Part shown: one piece after another, positions 52,073 through 61,542 of the stretch
How the letters are laid out: every line of letters starts with the position of its first letter
Position numbering within the stretch: the first letter of the stretch is position 1
Assembly: GCA_009911505.1 (NCBI GenBank)
Contig: QXXL01000036.1
Span: 1-64,000, forward strand
Length of the DNA: 64,000 bases
Reading direction: 5' to 3'
DNA from: Lachnospiraceae bacterium
Lineage (GTDB): Bacteria; Bacillota; Clostridia; Lachnospirales; Lachnospiraceae
Made by a program: the position numbers and the translations under genes
Notes under the pieces: model-generated
Told to the model about the DNA's origin: nothing
Databases searched by the model: none
The model's input: only the letters and a program-made list of their open reading frames with translations

Positions 52073-53155
52073 ATGAAAACTTATCTGGTAACCGGCGGGG
52101 CAGGCTTTATTGGATCGAATTTTATCCATTATATGTTCCGCAAATATAACGATACCATCCGGATTATCAACGTAGACGCGCTGACGTATGCGGGGAATCT
52201 GGAGAATTTAAAATCAGTAGAAGACAGGGAAAATTATACATTTATAAAGGCGGATATTACGGATTCCGCTGCGATTGCAGAGATCTTTAACAAAAATGAC
52301 ATTGATTATGTGGTGCATTTTGCGGCGGAAAGCCATGTAGACCGCAGCATTAAAAGCCCGGAAGTGTTTATTAAGACGAATGTACTTGGTACGGCGGTGA
52401 TGTTAAACTGTGCGAGGGCGGCATGGGAGAATGAGGACGGATCTTATAAAGAGGGCAAGAAGTTTCTGCATGTCTCTACGGACGAGGTATACGGTTCTTT
52501 GGACGAGGACGGCGGATATTTTTACGAGACGACGCCTTATGCGCCGCACAGCCCGTATTCCGCAAGCAAGGCGTCTTCGGACATGCTGGTGAAGGCATAT
52601 GTGGACACGTACCATTTTCCGGCGAATATTACGAACTGCTCGAACAATTACGGTCCGTACCAGTTTCCGGAGAAGCTGATACCGTTAATTATCAACAATG
52701 CGCTGCACGGCAGGAAGCTTCCGGTGTACGGGGATGGCAAGAATGTCCGCGACTGGCTGTATGTGGACGACCATGCGAAGGGTATTGATATGGTAATTGA
52801 AAAAGGGCGCTTAGGTGAAACGTATAACATCGGTGGGCACAATGAGAAGCAGAATATCGAGATTATCCATATTATTCTGGATACGCTTCTTGAGATGCTG
52901 CCGGAGGGCGACGAGAGAAGGAAGCATATTAGCCGGGATTTGATTACCTATGTGGAAGACCGTAAGGGGCACGACAGAAGGTATGCGATTGCGCCGGATA
53001 AGATTAAAAGCGAGATTGGCTGGGAGCCGGAGACGATGTTTAAAGACGGGATTAAAAAGACGATTGCGTGGTTCTTTGAGCATGAGGACTGGATGGCAAA
53101 TGTGACCAGCGGGGATTACCAGAAATATTACGACGATATGTATCAAAATAAATAG
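52073..53155 (+). CDS. rmlB: dTDP-glucose 4,6-dehydratase
   Basis: A 360-residue short-chain dehydrogenase that converts dTDP-glucose to the 4-keto-6-deoxy sugar. NAD loop VTGGAGFIGSNFIHYMF, then HFAAESHVDRSI, STDEVYGSL, and catalytic YSASKASSDML, with NCSNNYGPYQFPEKLIP and the C-terminal GWEPETMFKDGIKKTIAWF. GAAGGAGGTTT lies before the ATG. Upstream from 51978 is a 95-base leader. A long-loop hairpin follows the stop. Confidence 0.96.
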   Translation: MKTYLVTGGAGFIGSNFIHYMFRKYNDTIRIINVDALTYAGNLENLKSVEDRENYTFIKADITDSAAIAEIFNKNDIDYVVHFAAESHVDRSIKSPEVFIKTNVLGTAVMLNCARAAWENEDGSYKEGKKFLHVSTDEVYGSLDEDGGYFYETTPYAPHSPYSASKASSDMLVKAYVDTYHFPANITNCSNNYGPYQFPEKLIPLIINNALHGRKLPVYGDGKNVRDWLYVDDHAKGIDMVIEKGRLGETYNIGGHNEKQNIEIIHIILDTLLEMLPEGDERRKHISRDLITYVEDRKGHDRRYAIAPDKIKSEIGWEPETMFKDGIKKTIAWFFEHEDWMANVTSGDYQKYYDDMYQNK

Positions 53156-53164
53156 GTTTTTGCG

Positions 53165-53209
53165 GAAAGAAGGGTTACGGTTAGGGTAAACGGCGGTAAG
53201 CCTTCTTTC
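53165..53209 (+). other. hairpin between rmlB and rmlA
   Basis: GAAAGAAGG and CCTTCTTTC form a perfect 9-bp stem with a 27-base loop. There is no T-run. It may stabilise or attenuate the transcript between rmlB and rmlA. Confidence 0.45.
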
Positions 53210-53232
53210 TTGCGGCATGAGAGGAGTATGCA

Positions 53233-54111
53233 ATGAAAGGGATCATTTTAGCGGGCGGCGCGGGGACGAGGCTTTATCCGCTGACGAAGGCAATCAGCAA
53301 GCAGATTATGCCGATTTATGATAAGCCGATGATTTATTATCCGTTATCTACGCTGATGCTTGCGGGGATACGTGAGGTTCTGATTATTTCCACACCGAGG
53401 GATTTGCCGGTATTTGAGGATTTGCTGGGAAGCGGCGAGCAGCTTGGGATGCGGTTTTGCTATGCCGTACAGGAAGAACCGAGAGGGCTTGCGGATGCGT
53501 TTTTGATTGGGGAGTCGTTTATCGGGGAAGATGCCGTAGCTTTGGTTCTGGGCGATAATATTTTTTACGGCCAGAGTTTTTCGCGCGTGCTGCGGCGTGC
53601 GGCGGAACAGACCGAACAGAAGAAGGGCGCGACGATTTTCGGGTATTATGTCAGGGATCCCAGAGAGTACGGCGTGGTGGAGTTTGATGAAAACGGCCGG
53701 GCGATTTCGATTGAGGAAAAGCCGGAACATCCAAAGTCTAATTATGCTGTGCCGGGCCTTTATTTTTATGATAATGATGTGGTGGAGATTGCAAAGAACG
53801 TGAAGCCTTCCGCACGCGGGGAAATCGAAATTACAAGCGTAAACAATGAATATTTAAAGCGCCGGACGCTTTCGGTGGAGACGCTTGGTCGCGGTTTTGC
53901 GTGGCTGGATACGGGCAGCCACGATATGCTTTTGGCGGCGGCGGATTTTGTGTCCGCGTTCCAGAAACGCCAGGGGCTTTATATTTCGTGTATTGAAGAG
54001 ATTGCTTACAAACGGGGATTTATTGATAAGGAACAGCTGGTGAAATTGGCGCAGCCTTTGTTAAAGACGGATTACGGCCAATATCTGGTTGAGGTTGCCG
54101 AAGGGCTGTAG
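53233..54111 (+). CDS. rmlA: glucose-1-phosphate thymidylyltransferase
   Basis: A 292-residue enzyme that makes dTDP-glucose, the entry to rhamnose. Motifs are [20 protein letters not shown] (nucleotide-binding), [18 protein letters not shown], and [13 protein letters not shown] with the metal-binding Asp. [19 protein letters not shown] is near residue 217. Complete and ordinary in length. GAGAGGAG precedes the ATG. Confidence 0.97.
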   Translation: MKGIILAGGAGTRLYPLTKAISKQIMPIYDKPMIYYPLSTLMLAGIREVLIISTPRDLPVFEDLLGSGEQLGMRFCYAVQEEPRGLADAFLIGESFIGEDAVALVLGDNIFYGQSFSRVLRRAAEQTEQKKGATIFGYYVRDPREYGVVEFDENGRAISIEEKPEHPKSNYAVPGLYFYDNDVVEIAKNVKPSARGEIEITSVNNEYLKRRTLSVETLGRGFAWLDTGSHDMLLAAADFVSAFQKRQGLYISCIEEIAYKRGFIDKEQLVKLAQPLLKTDYGQYLVEVAEGL

Positions 54112-54125
54112 AAGGGAAGACGGAT

Positions 54126-54704
54126 ATGGGAAAAATTAAAGTGACGGATGACTGCAACGGAATTGCAGGGCTTAAGGTGGTTGAGCCGAGCGTATTTGGA
54201 GACGCGCGCGGCTATTTTATGGAAACTTATAATTACAATGATTTTAAGGAGGCGGGAATTGACTGTACGTTTGTGCAGGACAACCAGTCGGCTTCCAAAA
54301 AGGGCGTTTTGCGCGGACTGCATTTTCAGATCAATTTCCCGCAGGACAAGCTGGTGCGCGTAATAAATGGGGAAGTGTTTGACGTGGCGGTGGATCTTAG
54401 GGAAGGCTCGGAAACGTTTGGAAAGTGGTTTGGCGTTGTGCTTTCCGCGGAGAACAAAAAGCAGTTTTTTATCCCGAAAGGATTTGCGCACGGGTTTGTG
54501 GTGTTAAGCGATTATGCCGAGTTTTGTTATAAAGTGACGGATTTTTATCATCCGAACGACGAAAGCGGGTTATTGTGGAAGGATCCGGAGATTGGCGTAG
54601 ACTGGCCGATGCCGGAAGGGATGACGCAGGAAGATCTGATTTTGTCAGATAAGGATAAAGTATGGGGCGGTATCCGGGAGTATACCGCTGCAAAGAAGCA
54701 GTAA
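54126..54704 (+). CDS. rmlC: dTDP-4-dehydrorhamnose 3,5-epimerase
   Basis: A 192-residue cupin enzyme. LRGLHFQINFPQDKLVRV has the catalytic His and substrate arginine; GFAHGFVVLSDYAEFCYKVT has the catalytic Tyr region. It lies 14 bases after rmlA. With rmlA, rmlB and rmlD it completes dTDP-rhamnose synthesis. Its last residues KKQ are followed directly by the exporter permease. Confidence 0.95.
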   Translation: MGKIKVTDDCNGIAGLKVVEPSVFGDARGYFMETYNYNDFKEAGIDCTFVQDNQSASKKGVLRGLHFQINFPQDKLVRVINGEVFDVAVDLREGSETFGKWFGVVLSAENKKQFFIPKGFAHGFVVLSDYAEFCYKVTDFYHPNDESGLLWKDPEIGVDWPMPEGMTQEDLILSDKDKVWGGIREYTAAKKQ

Positions 54705-54715
54705 GAGGGAAATGT

Positions 54716-55546
54716 ATGGCAGGATCGAAAAGAACGGGATTGTCACTGGCGGGGGTCATAGCAGACAGAAAGCTGATTGCCCGCCTTTCTGTGAATGATT
54801 TTAAAACAAAGTTTGCCGGGTCTTATCTGGGGATTATCTGGGCGTTTGTCCAGCCGGTGATTATGATATTCGTATACTGGTTTGTATTTGAAAAAGGCTT
54901 AAAACCGACTCCGGTGAGCGACGCGGCAGGTGTGGCAATTCCGTTTCTGCTTTGGCTGATGGCAGGCTTAGTACCGTGGTTTTTTTTCAGCGATGCATTA
55001 AGCGGCGGCACGCGGGCGCTTTTAGACTATTCTTATCTGGTCAAAAAGGTGGTGTTCCAGATTGATATACTGCCGATTGTAAAAGTGGTTTCTGCGGTTT
55101 TTGTGCATTTGTTTTTTTTGGCCTTTACCGTGCTTGTATATGCGCTGTATGGATATTATCCAGATTTGTATACGTTTCAGATTTTATATTATTCGGCATG
55201 CCTGTTTGTGCTTTTGCTGGGGCTTATATATCTGACGAGTGCACTGGTGGTATTTTTCCGGGATTTAAGCCAGGTGATTAGTATTGTGTTACAGGTGGGG
55301 ATCTGGGCGACGCCGATTATGTGGAATATCGATACGATGGAAATTGGCGGCGGGCTTAAAGGGATTTTAATGTTAAACCCGTTATATTATATTGTGCAGG
55401 GATACCGGGATAGCTTAATTGGGAAAACGGCTTTTTGGGAGCAGCCCGGGCTGACGGTATATTTCTGGGTGTTTACGCTGGCGATGCTTTGGCTTGGGGC
55501 TAGGATGTTTCAAAAGCTCCAGATGCATTTTGCAGATGTGCTGTAG
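54716..55546 (+). CDS. ABC-2 polysaccharide export permease (Wzm/TagG type)
   Basis: A 276-residue permease starting MAGSKRTGLSLAGV at ATG 54716. Six membrane segments are visible; SYLGIIWAFVQPVIMIFVY at about residue 36 and IWATPIMWNIDTMEIG near 195 are family landmarks of exporters for O-antigen and teichoic acid. It is followed by its ATPase 38 bases later. The pair exports lipid-linked glycan across the membrane. Confidence 0.9.
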   Translation: MAGSKRTGLSLAGVIADRKLIARLSVNDFKTKFAGSYLGIIWAFVQPVIMIFVYWFVFEKGLKPTPVSDAAGVAIPFLLWLMAGLVPWFFFSDALSGGTRALLDYSYLVKKVVFQIDILPIVKVVSAVFVHLFFLAFTVLVYALYGYYPDLYTFQILYYSACLFVLLLGLIYLTSALVVFFRDLSQVISIVLQVGIWATPIMWNIDTMEIGGGLKGILMLNPLYYIVQGYRDSLIGKTAFWEQPGLTVYFWVFTLAMLWLGARMFQKLQMHFADVL

Positions 55547-55584
55547 AGGGGCTGTTATGCGGCAAGAGTAAGGAGTTAGGATTC

Positions 55585-56850
55585 ATGGGCGATATTGCGA
55601 TTAAGGTAGATCAGGTGAGTAAAGTGTATCACCTCTATAACCGCCAGCGGGACAGGTTAAAGGATGCGTTAAACCTGACGAAAAAAAAGTGCTACCGGGA
55701 GCATTTTGCTTTGGATAAGCTGGACTTTGAAATTAAAAAGGGAGAGACGGTCGGGATTATCGGCACAAATGGCTCGGGAAAGTCTACGATTTTAAAGATA
55801 ATTACCGGGGTTTTAAACCCAACAGGAGGCGAGGTGACGGTGGACGGCAGGATTTCCGCCCTTTTGGAGCTTGGCGCCGGGTTTAATATGGAGTACACTG
55901 GGATTGAGAATGTGTATTTGAACGGTACGATGATTGGGTTTACCGACGAGGAGATTGACGAGCGGCTTTCGGATATCCTGGAATTTGCGGATATCGGGGA
56001 TTTTGTCAATCAGCCGGTGAAGACGTATTCTTCCGGAATGTTTGTGCGGCTGGCGTTTGCGGTTGCGATTAATATTGACCCGGAGATTTTGATTGTGGAT
56101 GAGGCGCTTTCGGTGGGGGACGTGTTTTTCCAGTCGAAGTGCTATCACAAATTTGAAGAGTTTAAGAAGATGGGCAAGACGATTCTGTTTGTCAGCCATG
56201 ATTTGGGAAGCATTACGAAGTACTGTGACCGGGCGATACTTTTGAATAAGGGGCATAAGCTGTTTGAGGGGACGCCGAAGGAAGCGGTGGATCTGTATAA
56301 GAGGGTGCTTGTCAACCAGCTGGAGGACGAAGGGGATGAAAACGGGCGCACGGTTTGGAACCGGGGCGAGGGAAAAGCGCTCTGGCGCAGTACGCTGCCG
56401 GTAAATCCGGAGGTGCTTGAGTACGGGAGCAAGAAGGCGGAAATTGTAGACTTTGCGTTTGTGGATCAGAACGGGAGGTTTAGCAATGTGATTGAAAAGG
56501 GATCGAAGATGACGGTTAAGATGAAGGTACTTTTTCATGAGGATATTGCGGAGCCGATTTTTGCGTTTTCGTTTAAGAACCTTTTGGGGATTGAGCTTTG
56601 CGGGACGAATACGATGTTTGAGAAGGTGGAGATTACGCCGAAGCGCGCCGGGGATGTGCAGGTGGTTTCGTTTTCGCAGAATATGGATCTGCAGGGCGGG
56701 GAGTATCTGCTTTCGCTGGGGTGTACGGGGTATCCGCATGGGGAGTTTACGGTGTACCACAGGCTGTATGACGTTTGTAACCTGACGGTGGTTTCTACGA
56801 AGAATACGGTGGGGTATTATGATATGAATACGGAGATTTCAGTGGAGTAG
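55585..56850 (+). CDS. polysaccharide ABC exporter ATPase with C-terminal glycan-binding domain (Wzt type)
   Basis: A 421-residue protein. The ATPase domain (residues 1-240) has Walker A GTNGSGKST, signature YSSGMFVRLA, Walker B PEILIVDEALSVGD, and H-loop FVSHDLG. Residues 270-421 are an extra beta-sandwich domain similar to Wzt C-terminal domains, which bind the modified end of the polymer. Such domains usually go with a chain-terminating methyl or phosphate group, which fits the kinase/methyltransferase-like gene nearby. A long antisense frame here is an artefact of G-rich coding. Confidence 0.9.
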   Translation: MGDIAIKVDQVSKVYHLYNRQRDRLKDALNLTKKKCYREHFALDKLDFEIKKGETVGIIGTNGSGKSTILKIITGVLNPTGGEVTVDGRISALLELGAGFNMEYTGIENVYLNGTMIGFTDEEIDERLSDILEFADIGDFVNQPVKTYSSGMFVRLAFAVAINIDPEILIVDEALSVGDVFFQSKCYHKFEEFKKMGKTILFVSHDLGSITKYCDRAILLNKGHKLFEGTPKEAVDLYKRVLVNQLEDEGDENGRTVWNRGEGKALWRSTLPVNPEVLEYGSKKAEIVDFAFVDQNGRFSNVIEKGSKMTVKMKVLFHEDIAEPIFAFSFKNLLGIELCGTNTMFEKVEITPKRAGDVQVVSFSQNMDLQGGEYLLSLGCTGYPHGEFTVYHRLYDVCNLTVVSTKNTVGYYDMNTEISVE

Positions 56851-56863
56851 TAGAGGAGGATAT

Positions 56864-57217
56864 ATGTATGCTTTGTTGGTTTTGAATTTAATTGTGCCGT
56901 TTGTAATGGTGTTAGTTGGAGTTTTGTTAAAGATGTATCCGGCGGCGGATATGGGGTCGCATAATGGCTACAATACGCCGGCTTCACGAAAATCCCAGGA
57001 ACATTGGGATTTTGCGCAGCAGGCTGCGCCGGATATTTTTATTAGGGTTGGTAAAGCGGCGGGTATGGCTGCGGTTATTTTGAATTTGTTGTTTTTTGTG
57101 TTTCAGGTTCCTGTAATGGCTGGGGTGGCAGTGGGAAACGGGATCGGATTTTTATTTTTGTTTGCGGGCTTTATTAAAACGGATAATGCGGTTAATCATA
57201 AATTTTCTTCGGAATAA
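56864..57217 (+). CDS. SdpI-family membrane protein
   Basis: A 117-residue protein with three membrane segments. The cytoplasmic loop GYNTPASRKSQEHWDFAQQ matches the SdpI motif G-Y-R-T-P-x-S-x-x-S. SdpI of Bacillus gives immunity to a killing factor; the wider family is of unknown role. It lies inside the polysaccharide locus with AGAGGAGG upstream. Confidence 0.65.
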   Translation: MYALLVLNLIVPFVMVLVGVLLKMYPAADMGSHNGYNTPASRKSQEHWDFAQQAAPDIFIRVGKAAGMAAVILNLLFFVFQVPVMAGVAVGNGIGFLFLFAGFIKTDNAVNHKFSSE

Positions 57218-57246
57218 AGCGTTGGGAGTTTTTTGGAGGAATCTGA

Positions 57247-59199
57247 ATGGATGTTTTTACAAAATCTTACTTGAGGGCGAATGTTGTGGCGTGGCTTCCG
57301 GTTGGACAGGGGGACAGCGTTTTATATATTGGTAAAGAGGATGTGGTTGCGGCAAAGCTGCGGGAAATGTCGGCGGATGTGGTTTGCGCTGCTGATGCGG
57401 CAGAGGGCTTTTTGGCACGGCAGTTTGATTATGTGGTTTGCTTAGGGAATATGGGACGGGCAGGGCTGCAGGATTTTTACGGGTGCCTTAAAGATACGGG
57501 AAAGCTGGTTTTGGCGGCAGAAAATGCTTATGGGTTAAAGTTTTTGGCAGGGGCGAAGGGGATTGGCGAGAAGGGGTATTTTGGAGCGGTGGAAGGCAGC
57601 CTGGATGCATCGGGTGTTATAAAGGAGGAGCTTTCGGAGGGGCTTTTTGCTGCCGGCTTTTTGGCATGGGAGTTTTTCTATCCGTTTCCGGATTATGCAT
57701 TTGCCATGAGTATTTATTCAGATGCTTATTTGCCAAAGGCTGGGGAACTGATAGACCAGGTTGGGAACTTCGAGGCAGAACGGCTGGTTTTGTTTGATGA
57801 GTCGAAGGCGGCGGATGCGCTGGTGGCGCGTGGGAAGTTTGGGGAATTTTCAAATGCGTTTTTGGTTGTAGCAGGTAAGGGGGAGGCTTGCCCGGTTGTA
57901 AATGACGCCGGGGAGAAGATCCTGTTTGTAAAGTTCTCGAATGACCGAGGGATTACGCGTAATATCAGGACGTATATTACGGAGTCGGAGGATGGGAAGC
58001 GGCATTTGGTTAAGATGGCAGAAACAAATGCAGCGGATGCCCAGATTGCAAATATGGTTAAGATGTCGGACGTCTTGGCCAAGCTGTATGCAGACAGTAA
58101 ATTTTCGGTGAATGAATGCAGAGTGCGGAGAGATGCTTCGGCGGGGAAGGGATGTTTGCAAAAGGATGCCGCAGGGGAGGCCTGTCTACAGGAAAATGCC
58201 AGCTTACGGGGACAGTCGGCGGAGTTTGCGTATTTAAATGGACAGACGATGGAAGGGGTTTTAGACGGTATGCTTTCACGCGGGGAGTTCGATGGGGCGG
58301 CAGGGCTTTTGTCGGATATACTTTCGGAAATCTTAAAATGCAGGGAGCAAAAGGAATTTTGCATGTCGGAGGAGTTTCGGAGGGTATTTGGGGATGTAAA
58401 GCTTCCGGAAGGGCTTATGGCGTCTTTTGCAAGTGACATTGATATGATTTTGTCGAATATTCTGGTGGATGGAGAAGGGGGATGGACGCTGATTGACTAT
58501 GAATGGTCGTTTCATTTCCCAATCCCCCTGCACTTTCTTTTATATCGCTGCATCCGGTATTATGTGGATACAACCGAGATGCGAAAGAAGCTATGTGCCA
58601 GCCGGTTTTATCAAAAGGCTGGCATTACAGAACAGGAGCTTTTGGCTTATGGGGAAATGGAAGAGGCGTTTCAGGCATATGTACTGGACGGGCATATTCC
58701 ACTACGCCAGTTATACAGGGAATACGGCAAACCGGCATACCATATCAGCAGCCTTTTAAATATTGCAGACGAGCAGGAGCGCAGGCGTGCGCTGCAGGTT
58801 TATTTTGACCGGGGAAACGGGTTTTCGGAGGAAGAAAGCGTGCTTTACCGCAGTAAGGCGCTGGACGGCACCTACCATCTGCAGATTCCGGTTGGGGAGG
58901 ATGTAAAGGGGATTCGGATTGATCCGGGCAGCCAGGCGTGTACGGTGGAGATGAAGCGCCTTTGTTTTCTGCCATGCCGTGCCGGGGTAATGGATTTTAT
59001 CAGCAATGGGCATAAGCTGGCGGAGGATATGTACCTGTTTGATACAGATGATCCGAATATCCTGCTGACGCAGCTTCCGGGGACGGAGGCGACGCTGGTT
59101 TTGGATTTGCGGATTGATTCAATGAGCCTTGCGGCGGCAGAGTGGATTGCGCCGAAAATTGACGCAAAGTACAGGCTGAAGAAAATGTGGAAGAAATAG
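57247..59199 (+). CDS. putative methyltransferase-like plus kinase-like protein of the glycan locus
   Basis: A 650-residue soluble protein. The first 170 residues resemble a degenerate SAM-dependent methyltransferase (FDYVVCLGNMGRAGLQDFYG, GKLVLAAENAYGLKFLAG), with a weak SAM loop. Residues 225-520 look like an aminoglycoside/choline kinase fold: ILFVKFSNDRGITRNIRTYI as a beta strand and lysine region, DIDMILSNILVDGEGGWTLI with the D-x-x-x-x-N-x-x and metal-binding residues. A low-complexity GKGCLQKDAAGEACLQENAS linker is near residue 305. The last 130 residues are beta-rich. It could phosphorylate or methylate the glycan end. I do not recognise the full architecture. Confidence 0.55.
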   Translation: MDVFTKSYLRANVVAWLPVGQGDSVLYIGKEDVVAAKLREMSADVVCAADAAEGFLARQFDYVVCLGNMGRAGLQDFYGCLKDTGKLVLAAENAYGLKFLAGAKGIGEKGYFGAVEGSLDASGVIKEELSEGLFAAGFLAWEFFYPFPDYAFAMSIYSDAYLPKAGELIDQVGNFEAERLVLFDESKAADALVARGKFGEFSNAFLVVAGKGEACPVVNDAGEKILFVKFSNDRGITRNIRTYITESEDGKRHLVKMAETNAADAQIANMVKMSDVLAKLYADSKFSVNECRVRRDASAGKGCLQKDAAGEACLQENASLRGQSAEFAYLNGQTMEGVLDGMLSRGEFDGAAGLLSDILSEILKCREQKEFCMSEEFRRVFGDVKLPEGLMASFASDIDMILSNILVDGEGGWTLIDYEWSFHFPIPLHFLLYRCIRYYVDTTEMRKKLCASRFYQKAGITEQELLAYGEMEEAFQAYVLDGHIPLRQLYREYGKPAYHISSLLNIADEQERRRALQVYFDRGNGFSEEESVLYRSKALDGTYHLQIPVGEDVKGIRIDPGSQACTVEMKRLCFLPCRAGVMDFISNGHKLAEDMYLFDTDDPNILLTQLPGTEATLVLDLRIDSMSLAAAEWIAPKIDAKYRLKKMWKK

Positions 59200-59209
59200 A
59201 GAGGTTTCT

Positions 59210-60598
59210 ATGGGAAGTGCGTCATCATTAAAAACCAAACGTATGATTATGTTCTGGGCAAAGCTGTTTATCGTGCTGGTGCAGACGGGGATGTACGGCT
59301 GGCTGTGGTTTCATCACTATAAGGATATGATGCCCGTGGAATACTGGAACAGGGGCAACTGGGCAGTGGTAGCGCTTTACGGGGTATTTATCCTCGTATT
59401 TTCAAGGGCGTTTGGGGCGCTTAAAGTCGGATATTTAAAAACGTGGGATATCATGTATTCCCAGGTGCTGACGATTTTCTGCGTCAATGGCGTAACGTAC
59501 CTGCAGCTTTCCCTGATAAACGGCGACTGGAAATTCTTAGAAAACAGCGAGCCTATGATACGGCTGGGATGCTATGATTTTGTGCTGGTTTTAATCTGGG
59601 CATTGTTTATGCGCTGGATTTACGCTATCATCTATCCGCCGCATGAAATGCTGTTAATTTATGGGAATATTAGCCCCAATGCGATTATAAGAAAATTGGA
59701 GTCGCGGGGGGACAAATACCATGTGAAGGAAAAAGTGGCGTTAAGCGCCGGGGTGGAAACGATCTACGAACGGATTCTCCGGTATGATGCCGTTTTAATC
59801 GGGGATATTATGGTAGAGGACCGCAACAGGTTTATCAAATTTTGCTTTGAAAAAAATATCCGCTGCTATACGATTCCCAAAATATCAGATATTATGATCC
59901 GAAATTCAGAAAGCATTGATTTATTTGATTCGCCGCTGCTGTTATTCCGCAACAACGGGCTGACGTACCGGCAGATGTTTGTAAAGCGCGCAATGGATAT
60001 TGGGATTTCAGCGCTAGGTATAGTGCTTGCGTCTCCAGTCATGCTTTTAATTGCGGCCTGCATCAAACTCTATGACGGCGGGCCGGTATTTTACAAGCAG
60101 AACCGGCAGACAAAGGATGGAAAAGAATTTCAAATTTTAAAATTCCGCAGCATGATAGTAGATTCCGAACGGCAGGGAGCGAGGCTTGCGAAAGCCAATG
60201 ACGATAGGATAACCCCGGTAGGCAAAGTGATCCGCAGGCTGCATTTTGACGAGCTGCCGCAGCTTTTTAATATATTATCCGGAGATATGGCATTTGTAGG
60301 ACCGCGTCCAGAGCGAAAAGAAATTACAGAGGAATATACAAAAAAGATACCAGAGTTTCCGTTCCGGCTAAAAGTAAAAGCGGGGCTGACCGGGTATGCG
60401 CAGGTGTATGGGCAGTATAATACCGTGCCGTATGACAAATTGAAACTGGATTTGACCTATATAACAAATTACTCTATCTGGCTGGATATAAAGCTAATCA
60501 TACTGACCGTAAAGATTTTATTTCAGAAGGAGAAATCCGAAGGAGTAGACGACGGGCAGAAGACAGCGTTAAGGCAGGATGATTTAGAGCAGCGATAG
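59210..60598 (+). CDS. polyprenyl glycosylphosphotransferase (WbaP/WecA-like initiator)
   Basis: A 462-residue membrane enzyme that attaches the first sugar phosphate to undecaprenyl phosphate. Four or five membrane segments at residues 10-145, a CoA-binding-like middle, and a C-terminal bacterial sugar transferase domain: RAMDIGISALGIVLASPVML, GPVFYKQNRQTKDGKEFQIL, LDELPQLF-type HFDELPQLFNIL and FVGPRPERKEITEEYT. The final YITNYSIWLDIKLIILTVK is typical. This gene should start synthesis of the locus product. Confidence 0.92.
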   Translation: MGSASSLKTKRMIMFWAKLFIVLVQTGMYGWLWFHHYKDMMPVEYWNRGNWAVVALYGVFILVFSRAFGALKVGYLKTWDIMYSQVLTIFCVNGVTYLQLSLINGDWKFLENSEPMIRLGCYDFVLVLIWALFMRWIYAIIYPPHEMLLIYGNISPNAIIRKLESRGDKYHVKEKVALSAGVETIYERILRYDAVLIGDIMVEDRNRFIKFCFEKNIRCYTIPKISDIMIRNSESIDLFDSPLLLFRNNGLTYRQMFVKRAMDIGISALGIVLASPVMLLIAACIKLYDGGPVFYKQNRQTKDGKEFQILKFRSMIVDSERQGARLAKANDDRITPVGKVIRRLHFDELPQLFNILSGDMAFVGPRPERKEITEEYTKKIPEFPFRLKVKAGLTGYAQVYGQYNTVPYDKLKLDLTYITNYSIWLDIKLIILTVKILFQKEKSEGVDDGQKTALRQDDLEQR

Positions 60599-60656
60599 GG
60601 TTGGGGTGGGAAGGGTCCGCCAATCTTCTCCACACCCACACAAAAGGAGTACCCCA

Positions 60657-61532
60657 ATGCAACAATACTCAGTCTTAATGCCCGTATACCACAAAGAGGA
60701 TGCGGGATATTTCCGTACAAGCATTGAAAGCATGATTAACCAAAGCATACCTACCGACGATTTTGTCATCGTATGCGACGGGCCCTTAACTGCGGAACTA
60801 AACGCAGTTATCCGGGATTACACCAGGCAGTATCCTGAACTGTTCCATATTGTACGGATGAAAAAAAACCGTGGCCTTGGCATTGCCTTACAGGAAGGCA
60901 TATCCGCATGTAAACACGAGCTGGTTGCCCGGATGGACAGTGACGATATCAGCGCGCCGGATCGCTGCGAACGGCAGCTCGCCGTATTTGCGGCGTATCC
61001 GTACGCAATCGTAGGAGGAAACGTGGAAGAATTTACGGAGTTTCCAGCCGGATTTTCCCAGATGCAGCAAAGCGAAAGTCCGCAAGCAGCGACCCTGTGG
61101 AATCCTGCCAAATCCGCCCCAGTGCGTAAGGTTCCGGAAACAAATGAAAAAATACGGGCGTTTGCAAAGCGCAGGAATCCGTTTAACCATCCGTCCGTTA
61201 TGTTTGTGAAGTCGGCGGTGCAAAAAGCGGGCGGTTATCTGGACTGTAAGGGGTTTGAAGATTATTACTTGTGGGTTCGTATGCTTGGGCGCGGCATGCA
61301 AGGGTATAATATCCAGAGGACGCTTGTATATATGCGTACCGACGCAGGGATGTATGAGCGTCGGGGAAGCCTTTCCTATGCATGGCAGGGATTCCTTGCG
61401 CGGTGGAAAATCCATAAAACGGGGTATTCGGGGCTTTTGGATTTTGCGGTTTCGGCAGGCGGGCAGGTTATAATGTCCTTAATCCCTGTCAGGCTGCGTA
61501 CATGTTTTTATAGCAAATTTTTACGGAAATAA
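60657..61532 (+). CDS. GT2 glycosyltransferase
   Basis: A 291-residue protein. The start MQQYSVLMPVYHKEDAGYF at ATG 60657 follows AAAAGGAG; a longer frame from 60606 is rejected. DDFVIVCDGPLTAELNAVI and ELVARMDSDDISAPDRCERQ supply the nucleotide and metal sites. RNPFNHPSVMFVKSAVQKAGGY near residue 180 is typical of the WfgS/CapN-like group. It probably elongates the glycan. Confidence 0.87.
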   Translation: MQQYSVLMPVYHKEDAGYFRTSIESMINQSIPTDDFVIVCDGPLTAELNAVIRDYTRQYPELFHIVRMKKNRGLGIALQEGISACKHELVARMDSDDISAPDRCERQLAVFAAYPYAIVGGNVEEFTEFPAGFSQMQQSESPQAATLWNPAKSAPVRKVPETNEKIRAFAKRRNPFNHPSVMFVKSAVQKAGGYLDCKGFEDYYLWVRMLGRGMQGYNIQRTLVYMRTDAGMYERRGSLSYAWQGFLARWKIHKTGYSGLLDFAVSAGGQVIMSLIPVRLRTCFYSKFLRK

Positions 61533-61542
61533 AGGTGACGGA

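Noticed and set aside
55813-56760. A 315-codon open frame on the minus strand inside the Wzt gene
   Set aside because: It is rich in Arg, His, Leu and Pro with no ribosome site and lies exactly opposite a well-recognised ATPase. The plus strand is G-rich with few stop complements, which creates long empty antisense frames.
57726-58439. A 237-codon minus-strand frame opposite the 650-residue protein
   Set aside because: It is Ser and Pro-rich without motifs, and the sense frame spans the whole region and is overlapped by neighbours as in an operon.
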